Positions 25,396-37,347 of a stretch of 64,000 nt of DNA are shown one piece after another. The stretch is from Biomphalaria glabrata. Taxonomy: Eukaryota > Mollusca > Gastropoda > Planorbidae. The notes below the pieces were generated by a model. The model saw only the letters and a program-made list of their open reading frames with translations. It searched no databases and was not told the origin of the DNA. Every line of letters starts with the position of its first letter. Position 1 is the stretch's first letter. Made by a program: the position numbers and the translations under genes. The stretch is taken from assembly GCF_947242115.1 (NCBI RefSeq), contig NC_074724.1:36503005-36567004 (forward strand), written 5' to 3'.

Positions 25396-26344
25396 GTTTC
25401 TGCTTAAAAATAATATACATAAAATATATGAGTGCTCCGTATTGCACATTTTAATTTCCAGTAAATTAGCTTTTGTTATTGTTTGAGTTTTTTCAAAAAT
25501 TAATATTATTTTTTTATGTTTTTTTTTTATTCCCTTCTTTTCTTCACAATACATTTATTGATGTCAGTTAGTACCTAATCATTATGCTATGAATAAACCC
25601 AAATGGATATACATTAAGAACATTGTGGTTTGGCTTCATAAATAAAAATAATAGACCGTTTCTAAAATAAAGAAAGTGTTCAGCAAATTCATGAAAATAA
25701 ACTAAAATGGGCTTAAGCGAAATTAAAACAATTTTAACACCTCTATCATTTTTGTTAAATTCACTTTAGGATTTTTTATTTATTTTAGAGACATACAAAA
25801 TGCTTTAAAAGCTAAATAATACAGAAAAAGTTAAAACAGTATTATATATGTTTTGTTATTTTTAAAAAGTAAAACATAAATATTTTAAAATAAAAATACA
25901 AACACTTTAATGTAAAGTAATCAGAAGCCAAGATTCTCAAGAATAATGTAATTTTATGATACTTTAGCTTATGCCAAGAAATAGTATACCTAAAAGCACA
26001 GATTTTACATTTTTAATTGATTTGGTTAAATACCAACCAAAGAGAAAATAATTTAATAGCAATATTAATATAAATAGTGTATGGCACAAACCATTCCAAA
26101 TTAAACCAGATAAATGGGGGAGGACAAGTTGTTGTTTTTTTTAGTTTTTCTCTCGTTTTCTACATGTCTACTTTATAGTTTATTTCTTCATAGCTCTTCT
26201 GTTAAATTTTTATTCTCTTTAAGTGCATAAGTTATTAAGTTAATTGAATTTTTTTTTATATAATTGTCAGAAAATTGTGCAAAAATGTATTCTCCATAGT
26301 AGTCTATAGATCCAGTATGTGTGTTTTTTTTAAAATAATTTTGT

Positions 26345-26770
26345 GGTATAATGTGGCTTATGCGCTCTCTGGTCATGGTCACATTCATATATGCTTGCAA
26401 ATCTTGGACACTAATGGCTGCCAAACTAGAATGGAGGATCCAAGCAATGGAATTAAGATGCTACAGAAAGATCCTAGGTATCTTAAACAAAGACTGTATC
26501 ACGAATGAAGAGAATAGAGACTGGGTTACTACAGCGATTGGACCCTATGATGACCTGCTAACAACTTTTTTTTATTTAAAAATGCTAACTGCTAACTGAA
26601 ACTCTACGGCCATATAACAGGGTCCTTTGGGCACACAAAGACTTTCCTTCAGGGTACAGTATCAGGAAAAGAATAAGAGGCAGAGAAAGCGATGGGAAGA
26701 CTACATAAAAAAATGGACATGCCTGTCATTGAAAGAGATTATTAGATTATATCTGAGTCTTAAGACCATG
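26345..26770 (+). mobile_element. RTE-like LINE ORF2 C-terminal remnant
   Basis: Plus-strand frames read VTFIYACKSWTLMAAKLEWR, IQAMELRCYRKILGI, DCITNEENRDWV and, after a degraded gap, KNKRQRKRWEDYIKKWTCLS. This is the well-known C-terminal part of RTE/BovB-type endonuclease-reverse transcriptases. It sits in GABPA intron 1. Confidence 0.85.
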
Positions 26771-26842
26771 GTTCATACAACTTTTGTGAAAATGAATTCC
26801 AGACATTTATCTTATGTTTTCCAGACTTACTAACAGTAAAAA

Positions 26843-26996
26843 GGATGGCTACCTGAGCATACCGTATGCGCTCTGGACTGCTGTATTCGTGGTCTTGGGT
26901 TCAAACCCTGCCAATAACTAACCCCTGCCGTCCTGTGGGAGGTTTGGACTAGGGTGTAATAATAATTTTCAATTATGAAGGAACATACGAAACAAG
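26843..26996 (+). repeat. SINE family A, plus orientation
   Basis: Head GGATGGCTACCTGAGCATAC, B-box-like GGGTTCAAACCC, then TGTGGGAGGTTTGGACTAGG and tail GAAGGAACATACGAAACAAG. Follows the RTE remnant. Confidence 0.8.
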
Positions 26997-27600
26997 GGGG
27001 AAAAAAAGTTACTAATCTTGTAGCACTTAGACTTGTGCAATTTAATATATACAGTAGGCCTATATAGTTTAATAGGCCTAACTTAGTTGTAAAATCTTAT
27101 TCTAAATCTCATAACTAGTCCAATAGTTTTATTATTTTTATATAGATTTTTAGTGGCTTAAACATTAGATGTATACTAGTTAAAAAGTAAAGACTTATTT
27201 AGACTAGCCTAGGTTAGAGGGCCTACCTCTAGTAGGCCTATAATTCTATTGTAGGAGATAAATAAAGATCTAGAGTTAGAGTAACTGTATTGAAATTTAA
27301 ATTTAATTTGTAATAGTAGCTTAATTTTACTTATGTCTAATTCACAATAGGCCTATGCCTATGTCAATATTGACTTGTTTTTTGTTTTTTTTTAAAGGGT
27401 AAAAATTGATCACATTGATATCTAGATCTAAATCTATATCATAACAAATACTAGATTATAATTATAGATCTATAATATTCTATATGCTATGTATGCTAGA
27501 TCTAAATCTAGACTTAGTTAGATCAAGTCTAAATCTAGTAGTAGACCTAGTATTCTAAGTCATTTTAGTTTTTTGAGTTTAGACTCAAATCTACATTCTA

Positions 27601-27630
27601 CATTGAATAGATTTTGGGGGGGGGGGGGTA
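27601..27630. repeat. G-tract (one of several)
   Basis: Runs of 10 or more G occur here and at about 28465-28479, 29133-29150, 29805-29816, 30470-30482 and 32490-32504. With the internal GGAGGGGGGTGGGGGTGG they could form G-quadruplexes on the plus strand. Confidence 0.7.
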
Positions 27631-27810
27631 ATCGTGCATAGATCGAGACTAAATCTAGTCGTAGACCTAGTAATCTAAGTCATTCTTGTGGCCTAGTCTT
27701 TTAGTTTAGACTAAGATCTAGATCTATATTGACTAGATATAATATAACTTGTTTTCTTAATTTAACCGGGGAGGGAGGGAAGGAGCCAGGGGAAGAGGGG
27801 GCGGGAAGGG

Positions 27811-30480
27811 AATCGCACATAGATCGAGACTAAATTCTAAATCTAGTAGTAGACCTAGATCTAGTAATCTAAGTCGCGCATAGATGAAAACTAAAGCTAG
27901 TTCTAGACCTAGTAATGTAAGTATTGTAAGTCATTCTAGAGGCCTAGTCTTATAGTTTAGACTCAAGTGCGCATAAACAGCTGCCAAATAATTTACCTGG
28001 AAAACTAGGGGCCTTCGATGGGAAGTTTTACCGATCTTATAGGCATATTCTATGTTGACTAGATATATTGCAATATAATTTGTTTTCTTTAATTAACAGG
28101 AGGGGGGTGGGGGTGGTAATCGCATATAGATCGAGACTAACTCTAGGCTAGTAGAAAACCTAGATCTATTAAGAAGTGGGGCATAGATCAAGACTAAATC
28201 TAGTAATCTAATAGACCTAGAACAGATCTAGATCTAGCAATGAAAGTCGTGCATAGATCAGACTAAATCTAGTAGAAGACCTAGATCTAGTAATCTATCT
28301 AAGTCGCGCATAGATCGAGACTTTTAAATCTAGGTGTAGACCTAGATCTAGTAAGTCATTTTTGTGGCCTAGTCATTTAATCATTTAGTTTAGACTCAAG
28401 ATCTAGATATTCTATGTTGAACTTGACGTCATTGACGAGATATATTTGTTTTCTTTATTTAAAGGGGGGGGGGGGGGGGAATCGCACATAGATCGAGACT
28501 AAATTACTAAATCTAGTAGTAGACCTAGATCTAGTAATCTAAGTCGCGCATAGATGAAAACTAAAGCTAGTTCTAGACCTAGTAATGTAAGTATTGTAAG
28601 TCATTCTAGAGGCCTAGTCTTATAGTTTAGACTCAAGTGCGCATAAACAGCTGCCAAATAATTTACCTGGAAAACTAGGGGCCTTCGATGGGAAGTTTTA
28701 CCGATCTTATAGGCATATTCTATGTTGACTAGATATATTGCAATATAATTTGTTTTCTTTAATTAACAGGAGGGGGGTGGGGGTGGTAATCGCATATAGA
28801 TCGAGACTAACTCTAGGCTAGTAGAAAACCTAGATCTATTAAGAAGTGGGGCATAGATCAAGACTAAATCTAGTAATCTAATAGACCTAGAACAGATCTA
28901 GATCTAGCAATGAAAGTCGTGCATAGATCAGACTAAATCTAGTAGAAGACCTAGATCTAGTAATCTATCTAAGTCGCGCATAGATCGAGACTTTTAAATC
29001 TAGGTGTAGACCTAGATCTAGTAAGTCATTTTTGTGGCCTAGTCATTTAATCATTTAGTTTAGACTCAAGATCTAGATATTCTATGTTGAACTTGACGTC
29101 ATTGACGAGATATATTTGTTTTCTTTATTTAAAGGGGGGGGGGGGGGGGGAATCGCACATAGATCGAGACTAAATTACTAAATCTAGTAGTAGACCTAAA
29201 TCTAGTAATCTAAGTCGCGCATAGATGAAAACTAAAGCTAGTTCTAGACCTAGTAATGTAAGTATTGTAAGTCATTCTAGAGGCCTAGTCTTATAGTTTA
29301 GACTCAAGTGCGCATAAACAGCTGCCAAATAATTTACCTGGAAAACTAGGGGCCTTCGATGGGAAGTTTTACCGATCTTATAGGCATATTCTATGTTGAC
29401 TAGATATATTGCAATATAATTTGTTTTCTTTAATTAACAGGAGGGGGGTGGGGGTGGTAATCGCATATAGATCGAGACTAACTCTAGGCTAGTAGAAAAC
29501 CTAGATCTATTAAGAAGTGGGGCATAGATCAAGACTAAATCTAGTAATCTAATAGACCTAGAACAGATCTAGATCTAGCAATGAAAGTCGTGCATAGATC
29601 AGACTAAATCTAGTAGACGACCTAGATCTAGTAATCTATCTAAGTCGCGCATAGATCGAGACTTTTAAATCTAGGTGTAGACCTAGATCTAGTAAGTCAT
29701 TTTTGTGGCCTAGTCATTTAATCATTTAGTTTAGACTCAAGATCTAGATATTCTATGTTGAACTTGACGTCATTGATGAGATATATTTGTTTTCTTTATT
29801 TAAAGGGGGGGGGGGGAATCGCACATAGATCGAGACTAAATTACTAAATCTAGTAGTAGACCTAGATCTAGTAATCTAAGTCGCGCATAGATGAAAACTA
29901 AAGCTAGTTCTAGACCTAGTAATGTAAGTATTGTAAGTCATTCTAGAGGCCTAGTCTTATAGTTTAGACTCAAGTGCGCATAAACAGCTGCCAAATAATT
30001 TACCTGGAAAACTAGGGGCCTTCGATGGGAAGTTTTACCGATCTTATAGGCATATTCTATGTTGACTAGATATATTGCAATATAATTTGTTTTCTTTAAT
30101 TAACAGGAGGGGGGTGGGGGTGGTAATCGCACATAGATCGAGACTAACTCTAGGCTAGTAGAAAACCTAGATCTATTAAGAAGTGGGGCATAGATCAAGA
30201 CTAAATCTAGTAATCTAATAGACCTAGAACAGATCTAGATCTAGCAATGAAAGTCGTGCATAGATCAGACTAAATCTAGTAGAAGACCTAGATCTAGTAA
30301 TCTATCTAAGTCGCGCATAGATCGAGACTTTTAAATCTAGGTGTAGACCTAGATCTAGTAAGTCATTCTTGTGGCCTAGTCATTTAATCATTTAGTTTAG
30401 ACTCAAGATCTAGATATTCTATGTTGAACTTGACGTCATTGACGAGATATATTTGTTTTCTTTATTTAAAGGGGGGGGGG
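27811..30480. repeat. Four tandem copies of a ~668-bp CTAG/GATC-rich unit
   Basis: The landmark AATCGCACATAGATCGAGAC recurs at 27811, 28480, 29151 and 29817. Spacings of 669, 671 and 666 bp differ mainly by the length of a G-tract (about 10-18 G) that ends each unit. Units are almost identical, including the block CATAAACAGCTGCCAAATAA. Within each unit, shorter CTAGATCTAG-rich motifs repeat. Related, less regular sequence extends upstream to about 27420. Lies in GABPA intron 1. Confidence 0.95.
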
Positions 30481-31849
30481 GGAGTTTCGCGCATGCATAA
30501 ATAAAATAAATCTAGGCCAAAAACTTTCCAACCTTTGGTAGCCTAACTGAAATTTGATCGACCATCTAGATAATATAGACTAACAGCAGTCATAATAAAC
30601 TAGTTACTAGTCTAGGGCAGTCTCGGACTAGATCTATTACTAAATTTGATTAAAGTCTACAGTACACCGTCTAGAAATTGGCTGGCATTTCATCGACATG
30701 CTGTGATTGCGTGTGCTTTCCCCTATAACAATAGATCTAGTAGGCCTAATGGAAGCCTCTATGCCCAACTAGATCTAGCGTTTTACGGGTTACTTCACCT
30801 GAATGACATTGAATTAATTATTTTTTTCAAATTCCAGACTTTTTCCAGACATTTAACCAAATTGCCTCGAAAAGTAGCAATTTTCCAGACTTTTTTAAGA
30901 CTGAAATCTGAATTTTAAAATTCCAGACTTTCCAGACCGCGTAAGAACCCTGAAAGACAGAATGGAGAATGATGTTCAACAGATCTTGTGCAGTGCCCCA
31001 ACAGGGATATAGGAGAAGTGTGGCCAGTGCCAGACAAGATTCTGAACAGTAAAATGGTTTAGTCCTGTTAAACTTAAGTTGAGGCATAACTACTATTAGT
31101 AATTAGTGAAAGCGGCTTCAGCTTACTGGGTTCTATAGTCATAATCTTCTGATTCTTCTGGACTTCACCTTTTGCTTGTTTAAAATTTAGGTATTTAAAA
31201 ACATTTAATTAACAACCAGAACCTCTATAGTATATATATATATCTACATTACATAATATTTAACTTATCAATTCTTCACAAAGTTTAAAATTTAAGTAGA
31301 TATAAAATTATAAATGAAAATGTTAGAATTATATAGATCTAATCTAGTTTTTATGAAAATATTAATATAAGTAAATTATAAGAATCTAGAATGTATTACA
31401 TTTTGATTTATAATTATCAGTACTGAGTAAAATCATAAAATGTAAATCATAGACTAGTGACTAGACTATCTTTTAACATAGATCTATATATCTAGTAGAT
31501 TCTGATAGTGATAGATCTGTACTACTACTGACTACTGTAATTGTTACTTGATCTACATATGGACGATGTGTTACTTGGACTTGTGTTTATAAAATTCATT
31601 GTCACTGTCACTGTGTAGACTGTAGTGTGTGCTACCATTGAATTGATTGAAATTATCATTGCTTCTCGATCTAGGTCAAGTTATAAGATTTCGACCTAGC
31701 ACCTACACTCTAGTAGATCTACTAATATATAATTATATTAAATATAGACAGACTATAGATTGTAGATCAATAGATCTATTCTAGATCTTTAGTAGTCTTT
31801 ACTGTCTTTAGTTTTGAAATGTTAAAAATACCCATGACATGCGGTGGCC

Positions 31850-32420
31850 CTGACCGACAAGACGAGCTTCGAGCTGTACTTTAAGTAGGCCAACAATGCA
31901 ACCAAAATGGCGGAGGCAAAACATGTAGTGCGTAGGTCATAAACATTTTCATATGTTTGTTGAAATGAATAATAAGTAATTTTAATGAAAAAGACATAGC
32001 AAAAGTCAAAAAATAAAATATTGTGATGTAAAGGAAGAGGAAATGGTCAAATAAAACGGATGTTTATGAAGAATACTTCCGGCCTAAAGTCTCCACGTTC
32101 AACATCCTGTTTGTTTGACTTGTCAGTTGTCTTTAGGGAGACTCAGACCACAAGGTCGATAAGACAAGCTAACAAACCCTTATGGAGTATACAAATTACG
32201 CTAATTATTTTTATAATTCATAATATAAGTAACAATGTAAACTTACCTTTATTCTTAAAGAAATCTTTGAAATTAAAAAATGTAAACAGCGGTTATTTTT
32301 TTTACCGGAAATCTAACAAACGGAAATGGCATCAACTCCACAATGTCTAGGCTCTCGTTTCACGTGACTACCAAAGAACGCAGCTCCAGTAATAATATGA
32401 CTGCGCATGACAGAGCTATT
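31850..32420 (-). promoter_or_regulatory. Candidate GABPA promoter with ETS, YY1, E-box and NRF1-like sites
   Basis: Motifs read directly: CCGGAAGT on the minus strand (32082-32075), an exact GABP consensus; ACCGGAAAT (32304-32312) and CGGAAATGG (from 32321), ETS-like; CACGTG (32361); TGCGCATG (32402); AAAATGGCGG (31904), YY1-like. Such clusters are usual in housekeeping promoters. The assignment to GABPA rests on position and the donor at 32247. Confidence 0.4.
32247..32345 (-). other. GABPA: Probable non-coding first exon of GABPA
   Basis: The minus strand shows a consensus donor, AATAAAG|GTAAGTTT, with exon end at 32247. Coding exon 1 requires an upstream untranslated exon, and this is the best-placed donor in the non-repetitive region before the repeat cluster. 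The 5' limit is a guess from the compact motif cluster just upstream. The resulting intron (25396-32246) is about 6.9 kb. Confidence 0.35.
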
Positions 32421-33581
32421 TTTAGTTTTGTTCAAATATGTGGAAAACCACTGTAGAAGAAAACCATAAAAGTTTATTTGATATAGACCTGGGGGGGGGG
32501 GGGGTAGAAAGCCATTTAATTATATAAAAAGATTTATACACATAGGCCTAAGCTTAATAAAATCAGAGCCGGATTTGCTGGTCAAAGTTCCTTTATAATA
32601 TTATCGAGTATTTTTAAAAAAGAGTTGAAAAAGGTTTCTTCGAGAGTTGTTTTTTTTCCCGATTTTTTTTTTTTTTTTATGGTTAATAAGACGGTTTCCA
32701 ATGGCGGATTGAAAAGTTTAATTTACTAGAAATAGAAACAATAGAATGCATAAGAAAATATTTAGTTTTATTTATTGTAAAAACAGCAAATAGTGGTTAT
32801 ACTGGCATTTATATTGTTATAGTAATAACAATCGTAGTCAAACTGAATTTTTCATTTGTTGAACCAATATAATCATCTTACTTGTATAAAACACCTAGAT
32901 ATATAAAAAGAAAGGTCTATTTGAGGAATGAAGAATTTGTTTCAGAAAGCTAGATGAAGAATTTTTTATTTATTTTTTGTGGGGGTGAAAACCAGTTTTT
33001 AGTGTATCGCGACGGTCATGAAATGATAGTATATACGACGGTTAGTTATCTTTATGAAACGAAATGCAGTGACAAGTATGACTATCTCACGGGCTCTCTT
33101 CCTGAAGAAAACGCGTTGCTATGAAGGTTTGTCGTCTTTGGGTTGTGGATCCTGACAGCTAGTCCAACCGACACCTTCGATTATAGGTCACGGTCCAACT
33201 AAACCAAAACAATGATCCATGCTGTCCAGTGGGATTTAATGCGTTGAAGTTGCCCACTAAAATACGCTTAGGCCTATTTGTTTTGGCTGTTTTATTTGTT
33301 ACAGCGTAGAGTTTCTTCGATGCTGTCAGGGTTGGGACATAAGGGGGGGGGGGTCTTTTTGGCAATTATACATGAAAAGATCATCTTAAATATCTAAGAT
33401 CTAAAATGATCCATTGTATGAAAAAAAAAAAGATTATATCAGAATAAAATCATTCGAAGTTCTTTTACACGGTATTTCTCCACCTTCCTATTCTCGAATC
33501 AAGTTGAAACTTTGCAAAATTATTCATTGTCGATTACTACACATGAATTATTATTTTTCTTTTAAATATACTAAGCTAAAA

Positions 33582-33688
33582 GAAGATGGATGTGCGCTCT
33601 GGACTGTTGTTCGATGGTCCCGGGTTTGATCCCTGCCCGTTGCCATCCCCCATCGTTCTGCGAAACATCCGAAACATTTTAAACAAAG
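33582..33688 (+). repeat. SINE family A, shortened copy, plus orientation
   Basis: GGATGTGCGCTCTGGACTGT, GGTCCCGGGTTTGATCCCTG and CGAAACATCCGAAACATTTT, with the central body deleted between TTCTGCG and AAACATCC. Confidence 0.75.
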
Positions 33689-33782
33689 GCAGATAAGACT
33701 TCTGTATAGATTTAACAATTTCCCTAAAATTTATAAACTAACAATAAACTTATGAAAACGTTCTGATTTTATAAGAAACAGT

Positions 33783-34190
33783 TCTTGAATAGCTCAGTGG
33801 TAACACGTCGGCCTTCCATCCAGGAGTCCCGGGCTCGAGTTCAGCATGTTCCAAGAGGTGTTACTGATAGTGATATGCTTAATGTAAATTCAGGGGCGTA
33901 GCTAGGAATTTTCCATCGTTTGGGAGCCCGGGGGGGATGCTTGACCTCTTTGGGGGCCCCTGCATTTTGCGTAATATTTTTTTTTAATGTAAAAAAAACA
34001 CTCATTTGGGGGCCCCCACTTTAATTTAATTTTCAAATTCTCCCCCTCCTCCCCCACCCTTGCTACGCCACTGTGTAAATTTCAATTCCCTGCTAGGTGC
34101 GGGGCCCAATCGGAGAAATCGGTCGAATCGTCCTAAGGCAGGCGCTGCATCGGGTCTATAGGCTCGTTTTGAATACTATATCCGAGGTAC
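33783..34190 (+). repeat. SINE family C (tRNA-like), split by a MITE
   Basis: tRNA-like head TAGCTCAGTGGTAACACG, then CCGGGCTCGAGTTC. The body is interrupted at 33891-34073 by a hAT-type MITE and resumes TTCAATTCCCTGCTAGGTGC. A copy with a similar head is at 63317-63515, and a related element at 58640-58880. Confidence 0.55.
33891..34073 (+). mobile_element. hAT-type MITE (CAGGGGCGTAGC family), 183 bp
   Basis: Starts CAGGGGCGTAGCTAGG and ends TGCTACGCCACTG, imperfect terminal inverted repeats. It is flanked by an exact 8-bp duplication tgtaaatt (33883-33890 and 34074-34081). An 8-bp duplication and CAGNG-type ends are hallmarks of the hAT superfamily. The interior is purine/pyrimidine skewed and non-coding. 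Confidence 0.88.
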
Positions 34191-34467
34191 TGGTCGTTAG
34201 CCTCGGCGTTCTTAATTAGTCGAAGATGTTCTTGCATGGTAGGGTCGAATTTATCAAGCATCTCAACCAAACCTAAAAAAAATGACAGTTGTTTGGCGCA
34301 TAAAGCTTCTCATTTCTCCCACGAAATGCGCTTTTATTTTTTATTTTTTTTATTGCTAAGACTGCGTGCCAACGCAGTTTTTCTTCTTGTCTAATTTGTT
34401 ATCCATAGCGCTACCATTGGAAATTCTCAGAGCTTAATCCAACCGAGCTTACACATTCGTATAAGTA

Positions 34468-34660
34468 TGGATGGCTGCCTGGTCGTGCGGTATGCGCTTG
34501 ACTGTTGTTCGGTCGTCTCGATGGTCTCGGATTCATACTTCATACCCTGCCCGCTGCCATCCCCCGTCGTCCTGCGGGAGATTTGGACTAGGGAGAAAAT
34601 TATCTTCAACTCTGAAGGAACATCCGAAACATTTAAAACATTTCATAAACATTTTAAGGT
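34468..34660 (+). repeat. SINE family A, plus orientation
   Basis: Well-preserved copy: GGATGGCTGCCTGGTCGTGC, CCCCCGTCGTCCTGCGGGAG, TTGGACTAGGGAG and tail CATCCGAAACATTTAAAACA. Confidence 0.85.
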
Positions 34661-34731
34661 GATTTACAGAAGCCCTGTGCTGCTGAATTTTATTACCAAA
34701 ACGTTTCCAATCGCAGCAGCTTTCGTTTGCT

Positions 34732-34918
34732 AATGGACCTCATTCACCAACCGTAAACAAACAACAATTAGCCACGTGGTGCTCTATCTCTTCTATATAA
34801 TTTACGATCTAATGTTTAATTCATGATGGTTGTCACGTGACAGTTTTTTTTCGTTGTTTTATCAGTAAGATCACGTGACTAAATGTTGTTTGTTTACGAT
34901 TGGTGAATGAGGTCCATT
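34732..34918. mobile_element. MITE with ~20-36 bp terminal inverted repeats
   Basis: Begins AATGGACCTCATTCACCAA and ends TTGGTGAATGAGGTCCATT, with inversion continuing into GTAAACAAACAACA/TGTTGTTTGTTTAC. Carries CACGTG/TCACGTGA motifs. A second copy is at 57101-57272. No clear target duplication, so the superfamily is unknown. Confidence 0.8.
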
Positions 34919-35614
34919 GACCTCCAGTAGCTCTCGTGCCAAACACCTTACAAGGAAAAGAAAATAGTGCATACTGCCTTGTCTCTTTGGTGTAAGAACA
35001 AAGTGTACGATACAGTGGTTCATTGACTTTCGCTGATCCGACTTTCTAATGAAAAAAAAAATTCCTCCGCGTTTTGTTTTTGTTTTGTTTTTGTACCCTG
35101 AAACACTAGTTTTCACACGGGCAAACGATGTATATGCACCATAGCCTATTGAGAAAGAAGATGAATACGTCATCGTCAAACTTTTTAGATGCTGATTGGC
35201 CGAAATAACTATACGAGCTAGGCCACAGTACAAAACAAGGAATCCTTCTCACAAACCCTCATCTCCTTTTTTTTTTCTATGACGGACTAAAGTAACACTC
35301 TATTTAGCTGATTAGAATGTACAGGTCATAAGATGCCGTCTTTACCAAAACTGATCGTATTTCGTAACCAAAAATGTCGTGATAAGAGCTTACATTGTAA
35401 TTGTTATAATATAGATGCTGGTAAATATTTAGCAACAAGTCCTAGTTTATGAGAACTGGTTTTCGAATCTGACGGTGACAAGGGAATCGCGGGGCGCCCC
35501 TCACCGTGACCTCCGTATCGAAGGCGCCGCCCTCACACGGGCCTGTGGCGGTTGCCTCACTTGCCACTCCCTTTGTCCGCTACTGGCTCAGGTTGACTAT
35601 TGTAGATGTAGTCA

Positions 35615-36245
35615 AATGGAATTTTCATCTTATCTTATATTATAGATTACTGTCTGTCAGGGTCAGGTATGGTGAGAGTGATTGTGTTATTTCTTTGTAC
35701 TATTTAAGTATGAAAGAGTTATATCCCTTTGTTTATTTCTTCTCTCTCTCTTCCCCCCCCCCCCCCCCAAGGCATGAATGTAAAATGTACACGTGATGTT
35801 TTTTGAATGGGAGTTTCCCTTGGTTGATAGAGTGAAATTGGTAGTTAGTTGTATTATGTTCCTGGACTGGTGTTGTATGTATACAATATACGTTGAAGTT
35901 GATGTCATTATTTGTGCTCTTTGATTTCTAAGTAATAAAGTATCATTATTAGTCCATGGATTTAGTGTTATTCTGGAGTTGGAGTTAAATATATTTAGTA
36001 GTAATTGTTCCTAATTGTATAACCATTATCAAGCTCCTATCGAGCCACAGGAACCAACTCCAGCCAAGCCTAAAGTGAACCCTGACACTGTCGTTACTTC
36101 AAAAAATAAATAAATAACTACGTCCTACGCATTTCGGGTGTCAATCTAGTCATGCGTGTTAATCAATGACTTAAACTTTGCTAGGTCGTTGGTTTTCCTG
36201 GCTGATGCAGGCAATCCATTTCATTCTCTAACGGCACTGTTTGGA
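35615..36245 (-). mobile_element. LINE tail copy, split by the solo LTR
   Basis: Left part CATCTTATCTTATATTATAG (about 35628-35654) and right part GTTACTTCAAAA...TACGTCCTACGCATTTCGG (36092-36245) together match the LINE tail at 54571. The LTR lies between them. Confidence 0.7.
35655..36087. mobile_element. Solo LTR of an LTR retrotransposon, nested in a LINE tail
   Basis: A 433-bp element begins TGTCAGGGTC and ends GAACCCTGACA (TG...CA, with an inverted TGTCAGGG). A 5-bp duplication, ctgtc, flanks it (35650-35654 and 36088-36092). It carries an AATAAA near 35934 and no internal coding region, so it is a solo LTR left by recombination. Gypsy-like by size and termini, but the superfamily is not proven. 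Confidence 0.75.
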
Positions 36246-37347
36246 TTAATAAAATTATCATATATTATCTTAAATATAGTACTATGCTAATAGGTCTACT
36301 GCCGTGCAGTTGGTGTTATTTTATTAGTCTTAAGGGGGTCACAACATAAACAACAATTGGTCGACTACAAACAATAAACAAAAGAGCGAAAAGAAAGAAA
36401 AAAGGCACATTGAATAGTATTGCTTTATAAACATATTGCATCAATAATAAAAATAATAATTTAATTATAATTAAAAAATCCGGCCACAACAAATACAACT
36501 AATTCAAGATGAATCTATATTTGTAACTAGTTTTATCTATTAATACATTTTATAAATTTAAAGAATATATCTACCATCAATCTAGAAAATCTAGAACTAT
36601 CACTAGTATTTATATACTTTTTAAAAAATAGGTCTATCTTCAAAAGTATGGTCAACTCTCCATACATCGGCCGATTACCACTAACTAATTAAGACATACT
36701 TTTTTTCCCAATAATAGACTATTTGGGTTATTTTTTTTTAAACTGTAAAATGAAAAGTTCCTAAAGTGTTTATGGATTAGCCATAAGTCATAAACGGTAG
36801 CTTCTAGTTCTCTCAGACAAAACCAGCACAATTTTCAAAATCGTACTATTTTTTTATGCGCTCGTATCTATCGCAGATGGTTATTTATTAGTATCAAATG
36901 CTGCTTCCTACTAGTTCCGACTAGTCCTAGTACTGCACAGTCACAGTTTCAAGTCCAGTCTAAGATACACTCATACGGTCATTCCTAATTCCTTGTTATT
37001 CCTTTCAGTCAAGCTTAGACCATCAGAACTGCTTTGATTAAATGTTTGGCATGAGTTCTCTTCCTTTCTTTTCTTCGTAAAATCTGTGTGAATAAAAATA
37101 CCCAGCCCCTCCAGACAGAATTCAAATACATGTCTACCTTCTTAAAATGAACTAAAACTAATTAACTTTGTTTACAAAATCTGAACACATTTGCTAGGTT
37201 TATATCCTCGATTGCTAGGTTAATATTCTCAACTGCTAGGTATGTTTTACAATAGATCTGAAGATTTAAATGTGACCACGCATGAAACTCATGGCTTTGA
37301 TTATAGATGTATAGTCGACCGGCGGCATAGCATACGCCGCTATTTTG

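Noticed and set aside
33783-33850. Functional tRNA gene
   Set aside because: Has A/B-box-like motifs but no complete cloverleaf; the same head recurs with SINE bodies.
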